Assembly: GCA_964637835.1 (NCBI GenBank) | Contig: CAZWYF010000003.1 | Span: 1 to 64,000 of the forward strand | Length of the DNA: 64,000 bases | Origin: Glo-17 sp964637835 | GTDB lineage: Bacteria > Krumholzibacteriota > Krumholzibacteriia > LZORAL124-64-63 | Reading direction: 5' to 3' | Shown here: one piece after another, positions 40,001 through 49,118 of the stretch | How the letters are laid out: every line of letters starts with the position of its first letter | Numbering within the stretch: position 1 is the stretch's first letter | The notes under the pieces: generated by a model | Seen by the model: only the letters and a program-made list of their open reading frames with translations | What the model was told of the DNA's origin: nothing | Database searches by the model: none | Translations under genes and position numbers: made by a program

Positions 40001-42136
40001 CCCGACGCCATGATCTGCGCCTTCTGGAACGACCTCGCCGGCGGCGAGGTCTACACGTGGCACGACACCGCCAACCACCGCTACGTGGTCCAGTGGGACG
40101 GCTTCGGCGCCTACGACCACAGCTACCAGGGCGACTGCACCTTCCAGATCGTCCTGCACGACCCCGCGCACCATCCCACCGACACCGGCGACGGCCTGAT
40201 CCTGCTGCAGTACCAGAGCGTCAGCCTGGCCGACGACGAGACCACCTACTTCACCACCGGCATCCAGGACCACACCCGCAGCGTGGGCCTGACCTACGCC
40301 TACGGCCTGAACTACGCCGGCGGCGCGGCGCCCGTGCAGGCGGGCCGCGCCATCCTGATGACGCCGGTGGTGCCCCAGGCGCAGGGAACGCTCCGCGGCG
40401 AGATCACCAACCGCGACGCCGGCGGCGCGCCCATCGAGGGTGCGCTGGTCACCATCCTCGACCAGGGCCGGCAGCTGCCCAGCGGGTCGGACGGCACCTA
40501 CCAGGGCGGCGTGCCGGTGGGCGTCTGGGACGTGGCGGTCTCCCATCCCAGCTTCGCGCCGGACACGGTCCACGCCGTGCCCATCACCGAGGACCAGATC
40601 ACCGTCCGCGACTTCGCCCTCGACGATGTGGGCGGTCCCACCTTCAGCGGCGTCACCCAGCTCGGCGACACCGAGGACACGGCCGGCCCCTACGTGGTGG
40701 AGGCCAACCTCTTCGACCACACCGGCATCGCCGGCCACCAGCTCCACTACACCTCCAGCGTCGACGGCCGGCCCCGCACCGTGCCGCTGACCCTGGTGGA
40801 CGCGGCCAGCGGCCTCTACCAGGCCCAGATCCCCGGCCAGCCGGACGGCACGCGCGTCCAGTACTGGCTCACCGCCACCGACGTCCTGGGCAACGCCTCG
40901 GCCGCCCCGGCCGGCGCGCCGTGGCCCACTCATGGCTTCATGGTGGCGACCGTCACCGAGGTCACCGTCGACACCTGCGAGCTGCCGGGCAGCTGGCAGG
41001 TGAACGCCGAGGGCGGCGACAACGCCTCGTCGGGCAACTGGGAACATGGCGATCCCATCGGCACGTACGAGGACGGCGATCCCGTCCAGCCCGAGGACGA
41101 TCACACCCCCCATCCCGGCGTCAACTGCTGGTTCACCGGCCAGCACGTCCCGGGACAGTCCTCGGGCTACAATGACGTGGACGGCGGCACCACCTCGCTC
41201 TACTCCCCGATCCACGACCTCGCCGGCCTGAGCACCGTCGAGGTCAGCTACTGGCGCTGGTACACCAACGACGAGGGCTACAGCCCGGGCGAGGACACCT
41301 GGCGCGTGGACGTCTCCAACGACGGCGGCGGCTCCTGGACCAGCGTGGAGGAGACCCAGGCCAGCGACACGAGCTGGCAGCGCATCAGCTTCACCATGAA
41401 CGACCTCTTCGCCACCCCCGACCGCCTGCGCCTGCGCTTCCGCGCCTCGGACACCGGTGGCGGCTCGCTGGTGGAGGCGGCCGTGGACGATCTGACCATC
41501 CTCGCCAGCGAGGTGGTGGCCGACACCGCGGCGCCCACCGTGCAGGTGACCGCGCCGGCGACCGGCAGCCAGCACGGCAACGGCCAGCAGCTGACCATCG
41601 CCTGGCAGGCCGCCGACGACGTGGGCGTGGTGGACGTGCAGGTCTGGCTGTCCCTGGACGACGGCGCGACCGACGACCGGCTGCTCGGCGCCGGCCCCCT
41701 CGACGGCGAGCTGGTCTGGACGGTGGACGTGCCGGTGGACCAGCCCAGCTACGCGGCCCGGATCCGGGTCGAGGTCCGCGACGGCCAGGAGCGCCTGGCC
41801 AGCGCCCAGAGCGGTGCGTTCACCCTGGTGCCGGGGACCACGGCCGCGCCATCGCCGCGGTCGCTGCGACTGGCGCAGAACCACCCCAACCCGTTCAACC
41901 CGCGCACGGCGATCGCCTACGCCGTACCCCGGGCGGGCCGGGTGTCCCTGCGCATCTACGACGTGCAGGGCAAGCTGGTGCGCACGCTGGTCGACGGCGA
42001 GCAGCCCGCCGGCCAGCACGTGGTCACCTGGCAGGGCCGGGACGACCACGGCAGCGCGGTGGCCAGCGGCCTGTACTTCTCGCGGCTGACCACCGGCGAC
42101 GGCGACCTGGTCCGCAAGATGACGCTCTTGAAGTAG
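37025..42136 (+). CDS. Large gingipain-like (C25) secreted protein with FlgD-Ig tail
   Basis: A 1703-residue secreted protein. Signal peptide (about 1-22), a C25 propeptide-like region with SPMAYDPATG, then the caspase-fold domain (about 240-560) with TLVGDANGAIAVPSW. It has Tyr-Arg-Gly-Tyr-Trp-His at 442-447 where gingipains have Gly-His-Gly, and Cys473 in ILTCDTGSF. Two CARDB-like domains, a GPDAYGYYAFD domain, a carboxypeptidase-regulatory-like domain, a MAM/jelly-roll-like domain and a FlgD-Ig tail (NHPNPFNPRTAI, DVQGKLVRTL, GLYFSRLTT, KMTLLK) follow. ATG at 37025 has GGAGG 5 nt upstream; a longer frame from 36896 lacks a ribosome site and overlaps the promoter. It is paralogous to the divergent gene at 31041-34892. 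Confidence 0.83.
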   Translation: MPCSRRSLALLAILLVSAPLLAAEPAPRTRVLLPDASDPAPRVEVREQGPGGLSLEITIPRLEIRDRELGGQAFGAVDLPGGGHLGRPGRPALPTLTRLVALPAGRGASVRITGREMVDLGTLRVAPAEDLRSADGDAVARTFDAAAYAAAAASEPVVQVGQPALLHGVRVVPVTISPMAYDPATGRAGVASRLSVEVGFAGSDQRNDPAGPPRPLPASFAAMLEAEVLGFARDADASTGPGTYVMICPDNGTVLSIVEELAQWRRRQGYAVEVVTTAQTGTSNTAIKSWLEERYATADPPLEFVTLVGDANGAIAVPSWREGWSGYNGEGDHLYSLLDGDDVLSDVHLGRLSVTSTAQLQDVVQKIVAYESAPDMSDPSWFTTAGLTGDPSTSGYSTIFVNQFVKQQLLELGYTRVDTIWSGNFLSQMMATIGQGETLFTYRGYWHMSGMTENHILSLANGTRLPFSVILTCDTGSFWSDTTCRSEAFLRAPNGGGIASIGTATIGTHTRYNNCMFLGITNGLLDSDEHRVGPALSRGKLNLYNNYWVNEEDHVWIWSTWNNLMGDPATEIFTGVPAALDVAYPAQVSPGANALPVTVASGGSPVAGARVAVYQDGTVRDHAVTDAAGQAVLGIAGAAAGDVLVTVTGTNLHPHLGQTAVGTVDRSLDLSGVEVADSAGNGDGLANPGEALDLTLELTNPGTSSVTGAAATLGAAPDWVVLQDAAADYGTIAAGGHGTGQFTVALGSEAPGGRDLQLRLDATGSGETWTSLVTVPVHGPRAQAGAVVFGGPGGDPDPGEVGPITLELTNVGDLATAGVSATLDCTSQWVDVTDATGGWGAIAPGAAAPPTDPFAISIVGDCYPGHMTTLDLTLSFAEGGTQVLSLPVVIGEAGVGDPTGPDAYGYYAFDNDDPHERAPAYDWIEISGVGTNTGIADDSRHDDETRQFDLPFPFTYYGETHERVSICSNGWLSFGDTDIVLYRNWALPAEGSPDAMICAFWNDLAGGEVYTWHDTANHRYVVQWDGFGAYDHSYQGDCTFQIVLHDPAHHPTDTGDGLILLQYQSVSLADDETTYFTTGIQDHTRSVGLTYAYGLNYAGGAAPVQAGRAILMTPVVPQAQGTLRGEITNRDAGGAPIEGALVTILDQGRQLPSGSDGTYQGGVPVGVWDVAVSHPSFAPDTVHAVPITEDQITVRDFALDDVGGPTFSGVTQLGDTEDTAGPYVVEANLFDHTGIAGHQLHYTSSVDGRPRTVPLTLVDAASGLYQAQIPGQPDGTRVQYWLTATDVLGNASAAPAGAPWPTHGFMVATVTEVTVDTCELPGSWQVNAEGGDNASSGNWEHGDPIGTYEDGDPVQPEDDHTPHPGVNCWFTGQHVPGQSSGYNDVDGGTTSLYSPIHDLAGLSTVEVSYWRWYTNDEGYSPGEDTWRVDVSNDGGGSWTSVEETQASDTSWQRISFTMNDLFATPDRLRLRFRASDTGGGSLVEAAVDDLTILASEVVADTAAPTVQVTAPATGSQHGNGQQLTIAWQAADDVGVVDVQVWLSLDDGATDDRLLGAGPLDGELVWTVDVPVDQPSYAARIRVEVRDGQERLASAQSGAFTLVPGTTAAPSPRSLRLAQNHPNPFNPRTAIAYAVPRAGRVSLRIYDVQGKLVRTLVDGEQPAGQHVVTWQGRDDHGSAVASGLYFSRLTTGDGDLVRKMTLLK

Positions 42137-42176
42137 CGTCGCGTATGCGCCAGGATCGGTGGCACCGACTGCGACC

Positions 42177-42219
42177 GGCCGCCGCGGCGGCGATCATGCG
42201 ATCGGCCGCCGTGGCGGCC
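42177..42219. terminator. GC-rich inverted repeats after the large gingipain-like gene
   Basis: Two similar palindromic blocks, GGCCGCCGCGGCGG (42177-42190) and GGCCGCCGTGGCGGCC (42204-42219), follow the stop by about 40 nt. They can fold separately or with each other. No U tract, so termination is possible but not certain. Confidence 0.35.
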
Positions 42220-42254
42220 GCACATCCCGGAACCCGGAACGACGAGGAACCGCC

Positions 42255-42983
42255 ATGACTCCAGCCCGCGTGCGCCGCGCCGCCGCGCTCCTGCTCGGCC
42301 TGGCCGCCGCCAGCGCCCTGGTCCTGCTGGGGGGCTGCGACACCCCCGAGGCCGGCGAGGCCGCGCGGCATGCCGAACTGCTGGCCGCCGGCGGGGACAC
42401 GGTCGCCGCCGGGCTCTTCCACGCCGACGTGGCCTTCCACCGCCGGTACAGCGACGGCAAGTGGCGCCGGGACCGCGATCTCGTCTTCACCGTCAAGGAT
42501 CGCAGCCACGTCCGCGCCCGGGTGGCCCTGCAGAACGTCCGTCCCGAGCGCACGTACAGCGTCCACCTGGTCTGGCTCCGCCCGGACGGGCGGGAACTCT
42601 TCCGGCGCTATGCCGAGGTCACCCGCAACCTGGTCAGCCTGCCCGCCGGCGTGGCGCCCGACTCCACCGGCGCCCTGCCGGAGCGCTATGTCCGCGGTCT
42701 GCACCGGCGCTTCGGCGCGAAGCGGGGCGCGCGCATCGCCGCGCGCCTGGCGGCGGCGCCCGCGGAGACGGTCGCGGTGAACACCCGACGATACAAGAAA
42801 GCCATCGATCTCGGGGACGAGCGCCTGCTCGTGCGCCTGGAGGAGGATCCGGAGCTGCGCGTCTACTCCCAGCTGAACATCTCGCGCGAGAAGCGGCGCG
42901 ACCCGGGTGAGTACCGGCTGCAGATCTATCTCGATCGCAAGCTCCTGCAGGAGATCCCCTTCGAGGTCCAGGGGAACCCGTGA
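42255..42983 (+). CDS. Lipoprotein of unknown function
   Basis: A 242-residue protein with a Leu/Ala-rich signal and lipobox LGGC (Cys28). The mature part has a beta-rich half (TVKDRSHVRARVALQNV, then YSVHLVWLRPDGRELFRRYAEV) and a closing strand pair (EYRLQIYLDRKLLQEIPFEV). That strand pattern resembles an Ig-like domain of a macroglobulin or PCB-type lipoprotein. An Arg/Ala-rich helical insert lies at about 130-180. ATG at 42255 has GAGG 7 nt upstream. I do not recognise the family. It stands alone between the gingipain-like gene and groES, 118 nt from the former. Confidence 0.6.
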   Translation: MTPARVRRAAALLLGLAAASALVLLGGCDTPEAGEAARHAELLAAGGDTVAAGLFHADVAFHRRYSDGKWRRDRDLVFTVKDRSHVRARVALQNVRPERTYSVHLVWLRPDGRELFRRYAEVTRNLVSLPAGVAPDSTGALPERYVRGLHRRFGAKRGARIAARLAAAPAETVAVNTRRYKKAIDLGDERLLVRLEEDPELRVYSQLNISREKRRDPGEYRLQIYLDRKLLQEIPFEVQGNP

Positions 42984-43035
42984 TCGAGTGCGCCTGACGC
43001 ATCCTCAAAAATCCGAAGAAGCTGTCAGCATAGTC

Positions 43036-43054
43036 TGCCATCCTGGCATGTTTT
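43036..43054 (+). terminator. Weak hairpin with T run after the lipoprotein gene
   Basis: TGCCA-TCC-TGGCA followed by TGTTTT, 53 nt after the stop. The 5-bp stem with 3-nt loop is short, so this is a weak intrinsic terminator candidate. Confidence 0.3.
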
Positions 43055-43067
43055 GCCGTGTCGGTGC

Positions 43068-43096
43068 GGAAAATCGGGTCCAGCGACGATTTTTCC
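43068..43096. repeat. AT-rich inverted repeat upstream of groES
   Basis: GGAAAATCG pairs with CGATTTTTCC (one bulged base) around a 10-nt loop, ending 1 nt before the candidate -35. It could be the real terminator of the upstream gene or a regulatory hairpin of the groESL promoter. Confidence 0.4.
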
Positions 43097-43097
43097 G

Positions 43098-43125
43098 TTG
43101 CGAAGACGTGCCACGAGGGTATCTT
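43098..43125 (+). promoter_or_regulatory. Promoter candidate for groES-groEL
   Basis: TTGCGA and TATCTT separated by 16 nt, each matching 4/6 of the sigma-70 consensus. The CIRCE-like operator begins 9 nt after the -10, that is at or just after the expected start site. Confidence 0.5.
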
Positions 43126-43134
43126 GCGCAACGC

Positions 43135-43161
43135 TTAGCAGTCGCGGGGCGAGAGTGCCAG
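43135..43161 (+). promoter_or_regulatory. Degenerate CIRCE (HrcA) operator
   Basis: TTAGCAGTC, 9 nt, GAGTGCCAG. The consensus is TTAGCACTC-N9-GAGTGCTAA: the left arm matches 8/9, the right 7/9, and the spacer is exactly 9. Position between promoter and groES is the classical one, so HrcA repression of the chaperonin operon is likely. hrcA itself is not in the window. Confidence 0.7.
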
Positions 43162-43208
43162 GGCGCCCGTCCCGCTCAACGGATCAACCCGTGCGAGGAG
43201 GCAGACAC

Positions 43209-43496
43209 ATGGCCATCTCCATCAAGCCTTTGGCCGACCGCGTCATCGTCGAGCCCATGGAGGGCGAGACCATGAAGGGCGGCATCATCATCCCCGACAC
43301 CGCCAAGGAGAAGCCCCAGCAGGGCAAGGTCATCGCCGTGGGCCCCGGCCGCACCGACGACAACGGCGAGCGCATCGCGCCCGAGGTCAAGAAGAACGAC
43401 GTGGTGCTCTACGGCAAGTACGCCGGCACCGAGGTGAGCGTCGAGGGTCACGACTACCTGATCCTCCGCGAGGGCGACATCCTCGCCATCCTCTAG
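43209..43496 (+). CDS. groES: Co-chaperonin GroES
   Basis: The 10-kDa lid of the GroEL cage, 95 residues, full length. KPLADRVIVEP starts the fold; the mobile loop region is EGETMKGGIIIPDTAKEKPQQGKV; DYLILREGDILAIL closes it. ATG at 43209 has GAGGAGG upstream. groEL follows after 61 nt. A CIRCE-like operator upstream predicts heat induction through HrcA. Confidence 0.98.
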   Translation: MAISIKPLADRVIVEPMEGETMKGGIIIPDTAKEKPQQGKVIAVGPGRTDDNGERIAPEVKKNDVVLYGKYAGTEVSVEGHDYLILREGDILAIL

Positions 43497-43557
43497 GCAG
43501 CAGGAAATCCGGCCGGCTCGGGCCGGCCCAGGCCGTTAGCGCGAAGGAGACCAAGTC

Positions 43558-45201
<1,644 letters not shown>

Positions 45202-45249
45202 GCGCGAGCCTGCGTCACGACCCTTGCCGGTCCTGGTGACCGGAGGCGA

Positions 45250-45277
45250 GCGGCCCCCCTGAACGCAGGGGGGCCGC
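45250..45277 (+). terminator. Strong hairpin after groEL
   Basis: A perfect 12-bp stem (GCGGCCCCCCTG with CAGGGGGGCCGC) around AACG. No U tract follows, a style shared with other terminators of this genome. Confidence 0.65.
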
Positions 45278-45307
45278 CGCCGCTCAATCCCATCGCGCCT
45301 TCGGCGA

Positions 45308-45336
45308 TTGTGCGGCGACCGGCGCTGCGCTAGATT
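45308..45336 (+). promoter_or_regulatory. Promoter candidate giving a near-leaderless glycosyltransferase mRNA
   Basis: TTGTGC and TAGATT with a 17-nt spacer. The -10 ends 7 nt before the ATG at 45344, so the transcript would start at or next to the start codon. No ribosome site precedes that ATG, which fits. Confidence 0.4.
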
Positions 45337-45343
45337 CGCCGCC

Positions 45344-46468
45344 ATGCGCGTCCTGCACCTCGGCAAGTACTACCCGCCCCACAAGGGCGGCATGGAGACC
45401 GTCCTGCGCCTGATGGCCGAGGGCCTGCTCGCGGCGGGTCTGGAGGTCCGCGTCCTCGTTGCGGGCGACGGTCCGCACACCCGCCGCGAGGATCTGCCCG
45501 GTGCGCCGGGCGCGCTCACCCGCGCGGCGGTCGCGGCCACCTGGCAGAGCCAGCCGTTGACCCTGGGCCTGCCCCGCCTGTTGCGGCGCGAGCTTCGCGC
45601 CTTCCGTCCCGACGTGGTCCACCTGCACACGCCCAATCCGCTGGCGTGCGGCGCCTGGCTGGCCGCCGGCCCGCGACGAGGCCGCCAGGGCCCACGCACG
45701 GGGGCGCGGCTGGCGGTCTGGCACCATGCGGACATCGTGCGCCAGCGCGCCCTCGGGCGACTGGTGGCGCCGCTGGTGGGGGCCTGCCTGGCCCGGGCCG
45801 ACGGCATCTGCGTCTCCAGCGCGGCACTCCGGGACGGCGCGCGGGAACTGGCGCCGCACCGTGACCGCGTGGCCGTGATCCCCTTCGGGATCGATCCGCG
45901 GCCCTTCGCCGCCGCGCCGGCGGGCGACGGCCCGCTGCTCTTCGTGGGGCGCCTGGTCCCCTACAAGGGACTCGACGTCCTGCTGGAGGCCATGGCGTCG
46001 CTGCCGGCGGCGCGCCTCCTGATCGTGGGCACGGGTCCGGCCCGGCCGGATCTCGAGGCGCGGGCGGCGGCGACCGATCTGGCAGGGCGCGTGCGCTTCC
46101 TGGGAGCGGTGGCGGACGCGGAACTGCCGGTGCTGCTGACGCGGGCCCGGGCGCTGGTCCTGCCCAGCCGGGACCGCAGCGAGACCTTCGGCCTCAGCCT
46201 GCTGGAGGCCATGGCCGCCGGCGTGCCGGTGATCGCCAGCGACCTGCCCACCGGCGTGCGCGAGCTCTGCCGGCCGGGCGAGACGGGCTGGCTGGCGGCG
46301 CCGGGGGAGGTGTCGTCCCTGCGCCGGGCGCTGGCCGAGGCCCTCGCCGATCCGGCTGAGGCCCGCCGGCGTGGCGCCGCCGGCCGGCGGCTGGTCGCCG
46401 CGCGATACACCCGGGAGCGGATGGCGACCGGTCTGGTGGACTGGTATCGCCGATTGCTCGGCGGCTGA
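45344..46468 (+). CDS. Glycosyltransferase family 4
   Basis: A 374-residue GT-B glycosyltransferase. The N-terminal acceptor domain opens with MRVLHLGKYYPPHKGGMET, the classical GT4 start with a Gly-Gly loop, and has VVHLHTPNPL. The donor domain has LLFVGRLVPYKGLDVLLEAM and the EX7E region around SRSETFGLSLLEAMAAGVPVIA. The product is probably cytoplasmic or membrane-peripheral, adding a hexose to a lipid-linked or surface glycan. The ATG at 45344 puts the glycine loop at the family position; a TTG at 45308 would add 12 odd residues. It is monocistronic, between groEL and the TPR gene, with no other glycan gene close by. Confidence 0.92.
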   Translation: MRVLHLGKYYPPHKGGMETVLRLMAEGLLAAGLEVRVLVAGDGPHTRREDLPGAPGALTRAAVAATWQSQPLTLGLPRLLRRELRAFRPDVVHLHTPNPLACGAWLAAGPRRGRQGPRTGARLAVWHHADIVRQRALGRLVAPLVGACLARADGICVSSAALRDGARELAPHRDRVAVIPFGIDPRPFAAAPAGDGPLLFVGRLVPYKGLDVLLEAMASLPAARLLIVGTGPARPDLEARAAATDLAGRVRFLGAVADAELPVLLTRARALVLPSRDRSETFGLSLLEAMAAGVPVIASDLPTGVRELCRPGETGWLAAPGEVSSLRRALAEALADPAEARRRGAAGRRLVAARYTRERMATGLVDWYRRLLGG

Positions 46469-46502
46469 TCCCGGAAGCGGCGAGCCCGGACCCAGGACGC
46501 CG

Positions 46503-46529
46503 GGAACCCGCTGCCTCCGGTGGGGTTCC
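46503..46529 (+). terminator. Possible hairpin after the glycosyltransferase gene
   Basis: GGAACCC and GGGTTCC form a 7-bp stem with a 13-nt loop 34 nt after the stop. No U tract; weak candidate. Confidence 0.25.
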
Positions 46530-46574
46530 AGCCCGCAGGACCCGGGGCGCATGCAGGCCGCCCGGGTGCCGCGA

Positions 46575-46603
46575 TTGACAGCCCTGCCGGGCCGCTTTAT
46601 CGT
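46575..46603 (+). promoter_or_regulatory. Promoter of the TPR protein gene
   Basis: A perfect TTGACA, 17-nt spacer, then TATCGT (4/6). This is the best sigma-70-like match in the window, about 70 nt upstream of the GTG at 46672. Confidence 0.65.
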
Positions 46604-46671
46604 TTCGGGGCCCGGCCAGGCCGGGTTTCCGCCTTCCACCCCCGAAGCCTGCTCCCCATCGGAGGTCTCCC

Positions 46672-47847
46672 GTGCCTATCCCGACGTTCTCGAGGACCCT
46701 GATCGCCCTGCTCGCCGCCGCCCTGGTCGCGCTGCTGGCGCCGGCCGGTGCGATGGCCCAGTGCTCCGAGGGACAGATGGCCGAGGCGCAGCTGCAGTTC
46801 CAGGGCGCCCAGCAGCTCCTCCAGACCCAGCAGTGGAACGAGGCGATCGGGCAGCTGAAGTCCATCGTCCAGTTCTGCCCCGAGTTCTTCCCCGCCCTGC
46901 GAGGCCTGGGCCGGGCCTACCAGGCCACCGGCCAGCTCGACGAGGCAGCCCAGGCGTACGAGCAGGTGATCGCGATCCGCGGCGACGAGGCGGAGACGGC
47001 GGACTTCGCCAACCTGGCCAAGGTCCTCACCCAGCAGAAGAAGTACGCCGAGGCCCGCGCCGAGTACCTGAAGGCCAAGACCCGCGACGCGCACAACTGC
47101 GCGGTGCTGGTGAACCTCGGCATCCTGCACAACGTCTCGGGCTACCCGGTCCAGGCCGTCGAGACCCTGGAGGACGCCCTGGCGTTCTGTCCCGATCTGC
47201 AGGCGCAGATCATGCCCCGGCTGGCCGATGCGGCCACCGCGGCCGCGGCCCAGCAGAAGCAGATCGGCAACACCGAGAAGGCGACGCTCTACGCCCAGAA
47301 GGCCCGGGAGTACGGCGGCTCCGCCGGCGGCGCCACGGCCTACCAGCAGGTGCAGTCGCGGATGCAGGACCGCGACTATGCCGGCGCCATCGAGCTCTGC
47401 GAGCAGATCGTGGCCGAGCAGCCCAGCCACGCCAACGCCTGGCTGACCATGGCCCGCGCGGCCGACGCCATGGGCAACAAGGACAGGAGTATCGAGGCCT
47501 ACGAGAAGTACCTCGAGCTGCGGCCGAAGAACATGGACGAGACCGCCGCGATGATCATCGTCATGGCCGAGGACGAGCGCTGCGCCGCGGCCATCGCGGC
47601 GGCCGAGGCGGCCACCGAGCGCTTCGCCGGCACCGGCTCGAAGGCCCTGGGCAAGATCCACTTCGCCCACGGCAAGGCCCTGTTCTGCGCCGAGGACTAC
47701 GCCGGCGCCCGGGAGCATTTCCAGGTCGCGTCCCGCAGCGGCGATCCGCAGTGGGCCTCAGCGGCCCGCGAGGGTATCGCGGCCTGCGAACAGTACCTCG
47801 ACTACCAGTCGGCCCAGCGCGAGCGCGCCGCCCGCCAGGGCGGCTGA
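46672..47847 (+). CDS. Periplasmic TPR-repeat protein
   Basis: A 391-residue exported protein: signal peptide about 1-29 (ending AMAQ), then about seven to eight tetratricopeptide repeats, recognisable from ALRGLGRAYQATGQLDEAAQAYEQ, NLAKVLTQQKKYAEARAEY and NAWLTMARAADAMGNKDRS. TPR solenoids are protein-binding scaffolds. Pairs of cysteines in exported repeats (CSEGQ, FCPEF, FCPDL) could form disulfides. The start is GTG at 46672, with GGAGG upstream; a strong promoter and a hairpin terminator bracket it, so it is its own transcription unit. The partner is unknown. Confidence 0.82.
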   Translation: MPIPTFSRTLIALLAAALVALLAPAGAMAQCSEGQMAEAQLQFQGAQQLLQTQQWNEAIGQLKSIVQFCPEFFPALRGLGRAYQATGQLDEAAQAYEQVIAIRGDEAETADFANLAKVLTQQKKYAEARAEYLKAKTRDAHNCAVLVNLGILHNVSGYPVQAVETLEDALAFCPDLQAQIMPRLADAATAAAAQQKQIGNTEKATLYAQKAREYGGSAGGATAYQQVQSRMQDRDYAGAIELCEQIVAEQPSHANAWLTMARAADAMGNKDRSIEAYEKYLELRPKNMDETAAMIIVMAEDERCAAAIAAAEAATERFAGTGSKALGKIHFAHGKALFCAEDYAGAREHFQVASRSGDPQWASAAREGIAACEQYLDYQSAQRERAARQGG

Positions 47848-47868
47848 TCCGGCCGACCGTCCGCTCCT

Positions 47869-47898
47869 GCGCCCCGCGGGCCCCGGCCCGCGGGGCGC
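47869..47898 (+). terminator. Strong hairpin after the TPR gene
   Basis: GCGCCCCGCGGG and CCCGCGGGGCGC form a perfect 12-bp stem with loop CCCCGG, 22 nt after the stop. No U tract. Confidence 0.6.
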
Positions 47899-47966
47899 GT
47901 CATGACCATCGCGCCCGCGTGGGCGCTGGCTGGCCGCCCGCCGGCGGCCGATCCCCGGAGGGAGCC

Positions 47967-49118
47967 ATGGGACGCCTGGCCAAGCTGCCGCCCTACCTGT
48001 TCTCCGAGATCGACGCCGCCCGCGATCGGGCCCGGGCCCGGGGGATGGACGTGGTCGACCTCGGCGTGGGCGATCCCGATCGACCCACGCCGCCCGAGCT
48101 GGTGGAACTGGCCGCCACCGCCGTCCGCACGCCGGATCATCACCGGTACCCCCCTGGCCGCGGCGATGCGCGCCTGCGGCGCGCGGCCGCCGGCTTCCTG
48201 CGCCGGCGCCACGGGGTCGACGTGGATCCGGACACCGAGGTCCTGGCCCTCGTCGGCAGCAAGGAGGGCATCGCCCACCTGCCGCTGGCCCTGGTCCAGG
48301 AGGGCGACAACGTCCTGGTCCCGGACATCGGCTACCCGGTCTACACCCAGTCCGCCATCCTGGCCGGTGGCGAGGCGCGGCCCTTCCAGCTGCGTGCCGA
48401 CCGGGCCTTCCTGCCCGACCTGGAGGAGCTCCGGCGACTCGCCGACGCCCGGAGCCGCCTGCTCTGGGTCAACTATCCGAACAACCCCACCGGCGCCGAG
48501 GCCGGGGCGGGCCTCTACCAGCCGCTGGCCGCGCTGGCCCGCGAGCGCGACCTGGTCCTGGCCAATGACGCCGCCTACCTCGAGGTGAGCCTGGACGAGC
48601 ACCGGCCCGTGAGCCTGCTCGAGGCCGTGGATCACCGTCAGCACCGGGTGATCGAGCTGCACAGCCTCTCGAAGATGTTCAACATGACCGGCTGGCGGGT
48701 GGGCTTCGCCGTGGGGCATCCCGAGGTGATCGCCCAGCTGGCCCGGGTCAAGGAGAGCATCGATTCGGGCGTCTTCGGCGCCGTGCAGGAGGTGGCCGCC
48801 TTCGCCCTGACGCGGGTGGCGGATCGTCTGCTCGCCGAGGTCATGATGCCCTATCCCCGCCGGCGCGAGCAGATCGTGTCGGCGCTCCAGGCCGCGGGCG
48901 TGGAGGTCTTCCCCACCCAGGCCACGTTCTACGTCTGGGCGCGGGTGCCGCAGGGCGGGACCAGCCTCGATTTCTGCGCCCGGGTCCTGCGCGATCACGG
49001 CGTGGTGGTGACGCCGGGGGTGGGGTTCGGCCCCGGCGGCGAGGGCTGGTTCCGCATCAGCCTCACGGCGCCGGATGAGCGCATCGCCGCGGCTGCCACG
49101 CGGCTGCGAGAGCTCTGA
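47967..49118 (+). CDS. dapL: LL-diaminopimelate aminotransferase-type enzyme
   Basis: A class I/II PLP aminotransferase of 383 residues. The start LAKLPPYLFSEIDAARDRA and DVVDLGVGDPDRPTP are typical of the DapL2 type, which makes LL-diaminopimelate from tetrahydrodipicolinate and so shortcuts the DAP/lysine route. NYPNNPTGA binds PLP, and SLSKMFNMTGWRVGF holds the Schiff-base lysine. ATG at 47967 has GGAGGGAG upstream. Close relatives act on alanine or methionine precursors, so substrate assignment is likely but not certain. It opens a nine-gene operon; the stop overlaps the folB start (TGATG). Confidence 0.82.
   Translation: MGRLAKLPPYLFSEIDAARDRARARGMDVVDLGVGDPDRPTPPELVELAATAVRTPDHHRYPPGRGDARLRRAAAGFLRRRHGVDVDPDTEVLALVGSKEGIAHLPLALVQEGDNVLVPDIGYPVYTQSAILAGGEARPFQLRADRAFLPDLEELRRLADARSRLLWVNYPNNPTGAEAGAGLYQPLAALARERDLVLANDAAYLEVSLDEHRPVSLLEAVDHRQHRVIELHSLSKMFNMTGWRVGFAVGHPEVIAQLARVKESIDSGVFGAVQEVAAFALTRVADRLLAEVMMPYPRRREQIVSALQAAGVEVFPTQATFYVWARVPQGGTSLDFCARVLRDHGVVVTPGVGFGPGGEGWFRISLTAPDERIAAAATRLREL

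Noticed and set aside
36824..42049. A 1741-codon open frame antisense to the large gingipain-like gene
   Set aside because: It is a codon-position shadow of very GC-rich coding DNA: low-complexity Gly/Ala/Arg/His composition, no ribosome site and no domain.
46469..46574. tRNA gene in the spacer (a GGTTCCAGCCC stretch resembles a T-arm)
   Set aside because: No matching acceptor stem, D-arm or anticodon arm can be drawn; the paired bases fit better as a short hairpin.
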